A stretch of 64,000 nt of DNA from Aotearoamyces nothofagi (lineage: Eukaryota; Ascomycota; Leotiomycetes; Leotiales; Tympanidaceae): NCBI GenBank assembly GCA_015345905.1, contig JADDTR010000004.1:496001-560000 (forward strand), written 5' to 3'. Within the stretch, counting starts at the first letter, position 1, and every line of letters begins with the position of its first letter. The notes below the pieces were generated by a model. The model was not told where the DNA came from and made no database searches. It saw only the letters and a list, made by a program, of their open reading frames with translations. Made by a program: the position numbers and the translations under genes. Shown here piece after piece: positions 22,182-32,352 of the stretch.

Positions 22182-23402
22182 CTAATCGATCTTGATAACA
22201 AGCTTTCCAGTATGTTTTTGCGCATACATATACGCGTACGCCCTGTGTCACGTCAGTATCAGTATCGTCTCTCCGCAGCAGGGACTTAGAGGGGGGCGTG
22301 GACGTACTCTTTCAGCTCCTCGAGCTTGAAGACCTTGGCGTCGACGACGGGCTTGATGTTGTTGGCCTCGATGGCACGGTTCTTGAGGACGCGGTATTAG
22401 CACAGCTCGAGCAGGCCGAGCAGGCAAAAGGAAGCAGGCTTACCATTTCTTCAAACTGCTCTCTACTTCCGACCAAGAGTCCGCGGACGGTGCACATGTT
22501 ACTCAGCGCTTCCAAGAAGCTTGGCTGCTCCTGTTGAGGGCCGCCGACAAAACCGATGATGGAGATGACACCGCCGATCTTGATGGCCTTCAGCGACTGG
22601 CCGATCGTGCTGGCGCCACCGACTTCAAGCACTTGATCTACACCTTCCTGGCCCGGCGTCAGCTTCTTGGCCTCCTCGCCCCAGTTCTTCACTTCTTTGT
22701 AGTTGATCACGTGGTCTGCGCCTAGCTTCTTCAGGTACTCGGCTTTGGCGGCCGATGAGGTTGTGGCGATGACGACTGCGCCGGCAGCCTTGGCGAATTG
22801 GACGGCAAAGGTCGAGACGCCGCCGGTGCCTTGGGTCAGGACGTAGTCTCCTGGCTTGAGCGCCTTGAGGCCGTAGAGGCCATTCCAGGCTGTGAGGGCT
22901 GCGCAGGACAGGGTGGAGCCTTCGAGCCAGTTCAGGTTCTTTGGTAGAGATACGAGACCGTTCTCATTGAAGACGCCGTGGCTCCTGAGGGTGCCGTCAA
23001 CGACACCTCCAAGGCCGGATTGGAGAGTCACCAGGTTCAGGTCTCCGCCAATGTGTGTCTGGTTGAAGAGAGTGGCCACGCGGTCCCCGGCTCTGAAACG
23101 GGTGACTTTGGAGCCGACGGCGATGACCTCGCCGGCTCCGTCAGAGCCTGGGACAACGCCATCGGATTGTGGGAAGGGATATTGGCCCTATATTTGGCGG
23201 TCAGCTGGGCAGAGGCAGCAGAGAGGAGAGGATTTACAAGAGTAATGACTAGATCACGGAAGTTTAGGGATGCTGCATGGAATTTGACGAGGACCTCGTT
23301 GTCCGAGACAGATGGGAGGGGGTAGTTTGGCTTGTAGACAAGACTGTCGAAGCCGTTTTGGCCCTGGACAACCCAGGCTTTGGTGCTCTGAGGGATAGAC
23401 AT
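22182..23402 (-). CDS. Zinc-type alcohol dehydrogenase-like (MDR superfamily) oxidoreductase
   Basis: Four exons on the minus strand: 23402-23238, 23187-22444, 22381-22308, 22242-22182; 347 residues, the usual MDR length. N-terminal GroES-like domain: VLVKFHAASLNFRDLVITL, then PGSDGAGEVIAVGSKVTRF and GDRVATLF. Rossmann domain: LTQGTGGVSTFAVQFAKAAGA and ATTSSAAKAEYLKKLGADHVINY. The end HTGKLVIKID is typical of fungal YogA/quinone-oxidoreductase-like members. The structural-zinc Cys cluster and catalytic Cys/His ligands of classical ADH are not evident, so it probably works without zinc using NADP(H), in the cytosol; the substrate is unknown. Confidence 0.92.
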
Positions 23403-25523
23403 TTTTATTGATGAATGATGAAGCTTGGCAGAAAAGGGAGGTTTGATGGAATCGTGAAGAAGTATAGGATAAAGAATCTACTTGATGTTGGCAGATGTGA
23501 AAATATATATATATTTTACCTTCCGTCCTCTCGGTATCAATATCAATGGGGAAGCTAATCGGTCGGCAATGACGATAGCTTAGAAACCAAGGGGCCGAAA
23601 TTATGACGTTAGTGACCCTCATAGGGCTAGTATGGAGCCAAAATCCACAGCCGGTACGTCTCGGTAGCAATGGCGATGAGGCCTTGGCGAGAATCCCCAC
23701 AAGCAAAGTCAATTCCTGACTAAGTGGGCGTCTGTTTGTGCATTGTTGATGCGTATTTGGGCCACCGCGGTTCTTATTATTGGTCCTGGCTCCTAGAGCC
23801 TGCTGGTTTCTCCATGATGGATTATCAATCAAGTCACATGACTAAGTGTTTTTTCCTTCCATCTGCGGGAGATCTGACAGGATCTAGACCAGCTGCCGGT
23901 CATTGTGGAGAGCCGCTGTGAGAAGCGAGCGGAACCCTCTGGCCCATGCAATATGATTCTTGATGTCTGAGCAGTTGAAAGAGTTGAAAGAACGGCGAAG
24001 CGACATCAACTGTCTTTGGCGGTTATGTACGCTGTTTCTTACATGTCTGTTGAGCGACAGGTATCTCGTGACGAGGCCGTTTTCACGAAGCGTGGCATAA
24101 GGATCCTAGGGGTGGAATCTGGTGATGGAAAGATTAGATAAGAAATAGTGACGTCCCATACACACAGGCATTTTGACGTGCTGCTTTCCTATATAGCGAT
24201 GCCTGTAATAACGATACCTGTACAGCGATACCTATACGGCGGTAACTATAGAGCGGTGAGGTATATATCTTCCTCTCTTCAAGGATATCCAATCCCAGTC
24301 CACATCCTGCCGAACAAAGATCCGTCTACACCACATAGAACGGACAAGACTCCATTTGGCCGAAACTAACTGCATTAAGCATCATGTCTGTGACTTCATA
24401 GTGTTTGTCACCTCCATCAAAACAAGTAAACGGCGTCGTAAGAATCCTTGGAGCAAGATTTCTTGTGAGTAGCCGCTCAGAAAGGGCCTTCGGCCGAGAT
24501 ACCAGGCCGGATGACAGAACACCAAGAGCAAAGCACAAATGTTCAAGTGGCTCCTTGAAACTCGCAGGTGCAGCAGGGACTACTGTAGCATGCCGGCCCA
24601 GCTTCCCGAAAGATTCAGTTGGCGACAATGAAGGTTGCATTCCGTGTGGCCGCCCAGGCGCAGCTGGCCGAATCCCAGGCGGCCTCTCGATATTCCATGC
24701 GTTTGGATGCGGCACAAGAAACTTCTGTGCGTCTCCTTAATCCTGCAACCGGACTTGTCGGGATGGCTATGATCGTCACGGCTCACAAGTCATGATTGCC
24801 CAAGTAATTTGGCGTTTTTAGTAAACAGCCACCAGGGAAAGAGAGCAAACTCCCGTCAATATCTTTCCGCGTGTCTCCAAGGGGAAGCAAAATAATGCCA
24901 CAACGGGACGTGCAAATGATCAGTTGTGGCAGTTTGGCACAAAGTTGTGGGCTGCGGTGTTTTTGTAGTCAATGTGCAGCTTGCGTGCTCAAGGCTTGAG
25001 TTACAGGTTGGTAGGAATACCACTTGAGGTGGCTGCCGATACTCCTGCCTGTAGCATTACTACTGACTGACCGATACTGGCCCTCGGATTGCAACAAGAT
25101 ATATCGATACTGAACGAGACAATAAAACCAGGCTCTTCAATCAATAGGAATATAGCAGCTGCCTCTGAAAGTACTGAGATAAGTAGATTGTTCTCAAGAG
25201 GCCTAGTATCTTGAAATATCAATATTAAGCCCAAATTGCCGGAGAACCTTCGCTCATCTGACTCCTTTAGCTATACCAACAATATTCTGCTCATCGAAAG
25301 CTTCCCCGTTCAATTTCATCTTCGTCTGGAGCTTGATTTCGAGAGTAGTTGTACCCAATGACATGCTGGATTGATATCTCTCGAGTCGGTCCTGTCTAAA
25401 CCCCCCCGCTAGGCAATCTGATAAGTGTATATAAATCCAGCATATACCGAGTTATCATACACTCAACTCCTAGAGTCCCTCTAGACTTCCAAATACCCCC
25501 AGCGTACCGCTCTAGAGAATCAA

Positions 25524-25525
<2 letters not shown>

Positions 25526-25555
<30 letters not shown>
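25526..25555. repeat. (AT)15 microsatellite
   Basis: Uninterrupted alternating A/T over 30 bp. Confidence 0.95.
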
Positions 25556-25559
<4 letters not shown>

Positions 25560-26691
25560 CTAATCATGCGTCTGTCTCCCTGATTGCCGCAGTAGTTCGT
25601 TTCCCTCTTTCTTCAAGAATCCCCTAGCTCCTATTTACTTACTATACTATACTATATATACGCAGAACAAGACAAAACCAGCCTCCATTCCTCCTCCCTC
25701 TCCTCCCCAGCCGCTGCAGCGATGCACACTCGCCCCATCCCTATCTATCTATCCATCACACCGACTCCCAGCCAGCCCAGACCCCCCGTCTCAGCCCAGG
25801 CGGAGGATGGCCTTCTCCCCCGTCGTCGCCACCGCGCTCTCTCGGGCCACACACACACACGCGCGCGCGCGTCCAGATCAGCGATCTGTTCCCTTCCCCT
25901 CCCCCCCTCGCCCCCTTTTCCTCAGCTTCCTCTGCAGCGGATCTCGGCGGGGTTTCTCTCTCTCTCTCTATATGTAGCGCTGGAAGAGGCGCTCCGGAGG
26001 AGAGAGCGCTTCGCCCCCGTCTTCATTCGAATGGATCGATTTAGTCGTGGCCTGCGGCTGCGTGCGTGCGCGCGCGGGTACGAGATGCGGTCTTGGGGTA
26101 GGTGAGGTGAGCTGGACTGGACTCGGGGGGGGAGAGACGGAGATAGATTAGATTAGATAGATAGATATATGTATGTATTATTATTATTATGATATACAGG
26201 ACAGGATAGCACTTGTACCAAAACATATATATATATATACAGGTAAAGAGGTTTCCATTGCAACGTATACACCGCAGTACAATATTACACAACCCCACCC
26301 TCCAAAAAAAGGGCCAAGAGTTGCTCCTCCAACCGATAGACCCTTGAGAGGGCTAGCTATAGCGAGCTTCGCAGCATGCTGGAGCCGGAAGACGGATCTT
26401 CTGAGCTGGGCGTGTTTTGCAGCATGCGTTCGTTCCCAAGTCGAAGAAGAAGAAGCTGCTGCTGCTCGACAGGACCTTCTGCAAGTAGTGCTCGGTCGAT
26501 CGATTGGATCGGATCGGGACCGTCGGCCTTTCGGATCCGAGGCGCGAGAGCTGTGGAGAGGAGCTTCGGTGCAGCATACGTCGGGAGTTTGTCCAACAAG
26601 TTGCACAAAGGGGCAAGATATCGAATGGATGGATGGATCGATTCTTGACGGAAGACAAAAGAGAGTGATCGGCGGCGGCTTCCCGATCCCC

Positions 26692-26713
26692 AAAAAAAAA
26701 AAAAAAAAAAAAA
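26692..26713. repeat. A22 homopolymer
   Basis: Twenty-two consecutive A on the plus strand. No upstream reverse-transcriptase or SINE-like body is recognisable, so this is not called a retroposon tail. Confidence 0.9.
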
Positions 26714-28583
26714 TTATATTCTTTCTCCCTCTCACATGGTGGAACTCTCGTCCAGAGATAGCTGGGGGGCTTTGCAATTTGATCTATCTCTTCTGCTCTT
26801 GACATCTGCTTCTGGTTTTACGTCCTTTGGGGGCTCCTTTCCTTTGTACGCGTCCGGAGTGTATTGAAGCCTTCTCAGTCGACCAGTTTCCCACGTGTCA
26901 CCTCCTGTACGTTAGTATATATAGAATCTTTCGAGGATCTGAAGCTGGAGGTCTAAAAAGTCTTCAGTAACACTTATTAACGTCGCTGGACCCTCGCCGT
27001 CCATGACCACCGGCGCAATTGTAAATCAGCCCTATATCCCACAGTTTGAAGAGGTCGGGGCCTAGTGGGACGCGGCGCTTCCTGGTCTGTGGCGAGGCTG
27101 GAGTAGGCGGACGCGACGGGTATCCGTGAGCACCCACCGAGGCCGTGCACTTTACCCGGCATCCCTGAAAGTGTGAAGAATAAACACTGTTCTGCCTCTC
27201 CGAATAGTGGATTTCTTTCTCATCTTATCTTCGCAGTCACATAACGAGTACTAGAAGCCATTTTTGATTGCACTCTTTTAGATATAGAGCCAAAGAAAAT
27301 ATTTGCAAATTTGGTGTCCTATAATACTTTTTCATCCCTTCTTAACCGCTCCATCCTGTCTTTCGTGGGTGTCAGTCATGAACGCGTCGGATCGGAGGAT
27401 CAACAGTACCCTTTCAAGAGTGCAAGCTGCGTTCAGCTTTCTGACGGCATGATACCAGGCAAAGAGAATAGATACTGGTAAGAATCGGATATCCCAAATA
27501 TCGCGCTTGTATAGCCGAGGCAATATCGAAGCATAAGATTAGAAATAGATGCCTCGATTCAAAAATCAGAAGACAAAGGGGCATTTCCAATGCCAAGATG
27601 ACGACGTGGTCTTCGTATATGCACGCTGCAACTGTAACCTACTGCCAGTATCTACTACGAAAGGTGCCTGAGTAATGACGGTGCCATCGACATGGCAAGC
27701 TGACAGCACCTGCCTCTACGGAATGATGGGATCCTTGGAGGACGGAGTATAGCAGATGACGGATGCCGATGAAATGCTCCTGTTGACTTGCAAGCCTGCA
27801 TCCTATGCATCCCTCGATTGCGCATCCTCCCGCCTACTACACTACGCTCTGCAGGGATAAGTGTTCATGCGGCGTTGGAGAACGGCCGCTTTCTGCAGGT
27901 GAAATGCCGTGCCGCACATACTCAGAGCTGGCCATCAGAGCTGCCCATCCAGGGTCGGTTGCAGCACACGGGGTATCAGATGCTGACGAAGTCCTGCTTA
28001 GAGGGCGAGATGGCACCACAGCGCACCCGGAAGGCCGCAAGAGTCGCTTGCTGATCTGTGACGACCAAGGATTGTGCCAAGTCCACGAATCAGCGGGCCG
28101 CACCGGGCCAGCTGGCAAGATGTTGGCCAGCCTGGATATCGGACCGTCTCTTTGTGTGGCGCGGGGTCGTCGGCAGACGTGGTAGGCAGGAAAGGACACG
28201 GCGAGGTCAAGGACGAAGGACGAAGGACGAAGGACGCGGGACGAGGGTGCCCATCAGTCAGTATCGGCGAAGAGACCCTTTCTGCAGTGCAGGCTGCGTC
28301 AGATTGCGGAGGAAATGGAGAGTGCGAGGTTGCGAGGTTGCGAGGCTGCAGCAGAGCAGGGCAGGACACAGCACGGATATACGCTCTAGTTTCCACCAAC
28401 GGCAAGGCAGGACGGGACGGGACGCCCTCTCACGTTATACTCCGTCCGCACCACCAAGCCAAACGAAGCAGGACGGATGCGAGATGGCCGGCACCTTCTT
28501 GCGGTGCTATCGGGGCGGCGAGGCCGGACGTGGAAGCTGGGGAAGGGCAGGCTTGGCACGGATGACTTGACCGAGGCGCATTG

Positions 28584-28740
28584 GAAGGGGAGGAAGGATG
28601 GAAGGATGGAAAGAAGGATGGAAGGAAGAAAGAAAGAGAGGACTTGCTGGCCATCAGACCGATCATGGATCATACCGAGCTCAGGCTTGGCCGAGAGGAG
28701 AGGAGAGGAGAGAGGAGAGAGGAGAGAGAGGAGAGGTCTG
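28584..28740. repeat. Purine-only low-complexity tract (GGAAGGAT- and GAGAGGA-like units)
   Basis: Two neighbouring blocks of imperfect short repeats, almost all purine on the plus strand, separated by about 50 bp of ordinary sequence. Such strands can form triplex or other non-B structures; whether they do here is not shown. Confidence 0.8.
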
Positions 28741-28812
28741 GTAGGAAGGACAAGCGAGGCAGTGGAAGAGAGTCGGCAGTGCAGGAGACATGGGCTGTAG
28801 GATATATAGTGT

Positions 28813-28983
28813 GTAGACATGTAGACATGTAGACATGCAGACATGTAGACATGCAGACATGTAGACATGCAGACATGTAGACATGCAGACATGTAGACAT
28901 GCAGACATGTAGACATGCAGACATGTAGACATGTAGACATGCAGACATGTAGACATGCAGACATGTAGACATGCAGACATGTA
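28813..28983. repeat. 8-bp minisatellite GYAGACAT, about 21 units
   Basis: Units GTAGACAT and GCAGACAT mostly alternate, giving a 16-bp higher-order period broken in at least two places. The same 12-mer, GTAGGATATATA, borders the array at 28797-28808 and 28981-28992. The minus-strand frame across it codes for repetitive Met-Ser-Thr-Cys-Leu-His-Val peptides; this is a by-product of the repeat. Confidence 0.95.
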
Positions 28984-29100
28984 GGATATATAATATATAG
29001 ACATATCGACATATCGACATATCGACGTGCGCATGTATTCCATCCTACTTCAACAAGGCATGCGCAGAGTTGTTTTGGGCATGACGACGGACTCCTCGCA

Positions 29101-29126
29101 GAGAGAGAGAGAGAGAGAGAGAGAGA
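29101..29126. repeat. (GA)13 microsatellite
   Basis: Twenty-six bp of uninterrupted GA. Confidence 0.95.
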
Positions 29127-29446
29127 CGAAGCACGCACATGACTCGCAACTCGTGATGTACCAGTACGTACTGTACCATATATCTACAGGCTTGGCGTAA
29201 TGCGCAAGTCCAAGGCGAGGCTCCTGGGGCAAGGTACAGGGCAGTGCAGTGCAGGACAGGACAGGGCAGAACAGGACAGGACATCCGGTAGGTAGGTATC
29301 TGCCGTTACTGGGGGCTGTCGGGACCTGCTGTGGGTACCCGAGGTGGGTGCTGGAGCCGGGGGTGGCTGTACGGGGAGGCAGCAGGTAAGATAGGCTCCT
29401 AGGCTAGGTATGTACAGTACTGGCAGTGCAGGACAGTGTACAGTGT

Positions 29447-29546
29447 ATGTAGGTGTAGGTACAGGTGTAGGTGTAGGTGCAGGTGCAGTAGACGTAGATG
29501 TAGACGGAGGTGTAGATGTAGATGTAGGTGTAGGTGCAGGTGCAGT
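29447..29546. repeat. Imperfect 6-bp repeat (GTAGGT/GTAGAT/GCAGGT)
   Basis: About 16 degenerate hexamers in tandem. Confidence 0.85.
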
Positions 29547-29657
29547 ACTGTGCCAGTGGGCGGTGCCAGAGGGTAGCTGCTGCTGCCTTGTCCACTACTA
29601 CCCTGGGTGGACTGGTACAGCACGGGATAGTGGGTGGGTGTAGGTACGGTGAGTGTG

Positions 29658-30072
29658 CCTACAGCGACTGAGCCTACAGTGACTGAGCCTACAGCGACTG
29701 AGTCTACAGCGACTGAGCCTACAGCGACTGAGCCTACAGCGACTGAGCCTACAGCGACTGAGCCTACAGCGACTGAGCCTACAGCGACTGAGCCTGCACC
29801 GACTGTACCGTGGGCGGGTGCCGGCACTCACGCACTGTACAAGTACAAGTACGTACCTGTACCGACCTGTGCAGTAGGCGTGCAGCGGTGCTCCGNCAGC
29901 GACTGAGCCTACAGCGACTGAGCCTACAGCGACTGAGCCTACAGCGACTGAGCCTACAGCGACTGAGCCTACAGCGACTGAGCCTACAGCGACTGAGCCT
30001 ACAGCGACTGAGCCTACAGCGACTGAGCCTACAGCGACTGAGCCTACAGCGACTGAGCCTACAGCGACTGAG
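29658..30072. repeat. 15-bp minisatellite CCTACAGCGACTGAG in two arrays around an undetermined base
   Basis: Array A holds nine units (29658-29792). Array B holds one partial and eleven full units (29897-30072). A 103-bp unique stretch follows each array identically (29793-29895 and 30073-30175), and the only N of the window (29896) sits exactly at the end of the first of these. Because 15 is a multiple of three, several frames stay open on both strands (repeats such as VAVGS); these are not genes. Confidence 0.92.
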
Positions 30073-30432
30073 CCTGCACCGACTGTACCGTGGGCGGGTG
30101 CCGGCACTCACGCACTGTACAAGTACAAGTACGTACCTGTACCGACCTGTGCAGTAGGCGTGCAGCGGTGCTCCGTACCTGGATCTTCAGGCTCAGCGCC
30201 CTCTTCAGTCGGTGTCCAGTGCAGTAGGCGGCGGCACCTGAATCTTCAGGCGCAGCGCCCTCCTCGTCCTCGTCCGGCCTAGCCTTCCCGCGCGCTGCTG
30301 TGTCGCTGGCGTGTTGGCGGACGAAATAGGCAGCCCGAGCCGCCGCCGGTGGGGACCTACGGCGCTTGCGAGTCACGGGCCTGGCCGAGGCTGCCTCCCG
30401 TTACTTGCTTGCCAGGCTTCCCTCTGTGCAGC

Positions 30433-30510
30433 CACTCAGTTCAGTCAGTCAGTCAGGGCAGTCACTCACTCACTCACTCACTCAGTCACTCACCCAGCCA
30501 CTCACTCAGT
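30433..30510. repeat. 4-bp low-complexity tract (CAGT/CACT)
   Basis: Runs of CAGT and CACT tetranucleotides with a few interruptions. Confidence 0.85.
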
Positions 30511-31115
30511 ACACTTCCCTAGCCTGGGCACGCCAGTTGGACCGTCTGTCCGTCGGTCGGCCGGTCGGCGGTCAGGAGCCTGCGCATCTCACTCCCACGG
30601 CGCAAATCTCCACACGCCCACCGGCTCCACGCTCCGCGCTCCACAACTTTCCCTTTTCCTGCGCCGCCCCTCGGCCTGCTGGCGGCTGGCTGTCCTCCAA
30701 GATGGAGACAACGCCGTGGCCGCCAAGCACCCGAGCACCCAAGGCACCCAGGCACGTGCCGCCAAGCAAGGGCCGTCGAGCGCGAGAGCGACGCTGGCCC
30801 CGCCCGCGCCGCTCCCAACGCGACTCGCCCCCCAGGCTTCGCCCCAGGTCTGGCTGTCTGCCCTGTCTGCCATGTCTGGCCGTCTGGCCGTCTGGCCGTC
30901 TGGCCCCCAGGAATCCTGGGTGGTCCGAGCCTCGCGGCCGACGCAGACGAGAAGGGAAGCTTCGTGACCGATCCCATCCCGACTGCTGAGCAAGGTCCTG
31001 CTGGCGGACGTGCGCCGTGTGCGATACAGCTCCCTTCCAGCGTGCGGTATGCTCCCACGGCCACCCACTAGCCCTGGGCGGAGGCGTGCCAGAACCGCGA
31101 CCGCCCGCCGGCCTG

Positions 31116-31155
31116 GACAGAACAGAACAGAACAGAACAGAACAGGACAGAACAG
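31116..31155. repeat. 5-bp tandem repeat (AGAAC)
   Basis: About eight units of AGAAC with one GGAC variant. Confidence 0.9.
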
Positions 31156-32352
31156 ACGCCGTTAGACCCCGAGACGAACGCTCGCCGTCGCTGGAGGCAT
31201 CGTGGCCCTCGTGATGGCGAGCCTCGTGATGGCGAGCCTCGTGCCTCGTGCCTCGTGGGATCCCGTGGGAACTCGCGCTGGCCGAAGTTTATCCTCGTGC
31301 TGGCCGAGGTTTATCCTTTGGTCTGGCGCTTCCGTTCTCCGGAGAAGGTCTGGCCGAGGCCCGCCGCGGAGAGCCCCCGCCGTAGCGAGTAGCCCACCTG
31401 GCAGGCCGCGGTGTCTGCCTGCCTGTCTGTCAGTCTGTCAGTCAGTCAGCCAGCCAGCCAGCCAACCGTCAGTGCCCACTCGGCCGCTGTGCCCGCTGTC
31501 CGCTGTCCGCTGCCCGCCGCCCGCTGCCACAGCGCCCTGAGGCCCTGGAGAACTGCTGCACTGCTGCACCGCTACCGCGACCACCACTCCCGCTACCGCT
31601 ACCGCTACTGCTACCGCTGTCTCTTCCGACTTCCAGTTAGGTGCCTCCCTAGTTACCACTCACTCCACCACCGCCCACCACCCACCGCCCACCACCCACC
31701 GCGCCCACCCACCCACCACCATACCACAACTGCAACCTCCGCTACCTCCATCCATTCTTTGGCCTGGTCAGAGAACCACCCTCCCTCCTCATGCCTCCTC
31801 CTCGTCCTGCCCTACCTCTACAGACCTACCCGTGCTCCTCCTCCATGCCTCCCCTTCCCGGCTCATACCTATACCTCCTGTGCTCCTCCAAACCCACCCT
31901 TCCTCTACAATAATATGCAGGCATCGAGTCTGGAATCCCAGCTCTGCTAACCTGCTCTGTCCTATCGCACTGTACATCTCCATGCGAACCCCGCCATCTG
32001 ACTTCGCTTGCCCTTGCTGTGGTGGCGTGGTCCTGGCACGTCGTCTTCGTCTGTTCCTCCTTCTGCTCGTGCTATAGCTGCAGTTGCAGGACGGACCACA
32101 GGGCTTGCAGACCAACAGACCAATACCCGCCCATACTGCGTACCTTGGAGGGCGACTCCTCCAGCTCGACTGGGTGCAGATAAAGTCCGCGCCGTGCAGC
32201 ACTTTCTCGAGGCGCCATCTCGCAACCTAAGCATCATATTCGAGCGCCTTGTGTTTGGAGCTCTTCGTCAATCCGGCGAGATCACACCTTGACAGACGCT
32301 CTACACCCCTCTCATCACGCCGGATAAGCCCGCTGGGCCCGGTGGAGTTGAA

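Larger units (their letters stand above)
23403..32352. other. Nine-kilobase gene-poor, satellite-rich region upstream of xlnR
   Basis: No convincing protein gene was found on either strand. Open frames here are explained by simple repeats whose period is a multiple of three or by high GC (30.2-31.6 kb). The part from about 31.6 to 32.35 kb is pyrimidine-rich on the plus strand, as in many fungal promoters and leaders, and probably carries the xlnR promoter and 5' UTR. Individual repeats are listed separately. RNA genes cannot be ruled out. Confidence 0.55.

Noticed and set aside
24326-24715. 129-codon minus-strand frame between the MDR gene and the repeat region
   Set aside because: No recognisable motif and no exon partners; the plus strand has a frame of similar length across the same bases.
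26692-26713. A22 run as the tail of a retroposed element
   Set aside because: No body with LINE or SINE features and no flanking target duplication could be seen.
28386-29138. A 250-codon minus-strand frame full of Met-Ser-Thr-Cys-Leu-His-Val repeats
   Set aside because: It is simply the translation of the GYAGACAT minisatellite and GA tract; other frames across the array are equally repetitive.
28813-30072. Regularly spaced repeats that could suggest a CRISPR array
   Set aside because: Units are directly adjacent with no unique spacers, and the genome is eukaryotic.
29598-30107. Minus-strand frame with VAVGS repeats, resembling a repeat protein
   Set aside because: A 15-bp satellite keeps several frames open on both strands, the frame crosses the undetermined base, and there is no non-repeat domain.
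30311-31068. Long overlapping open frames on both strands at 30.3-31.1 kb
   Set aside because: High GC alone explains them; translations are Pro/Arg/Ala/Ser-rich without conserved motifs, and overlapping frames on both strands look equally good.
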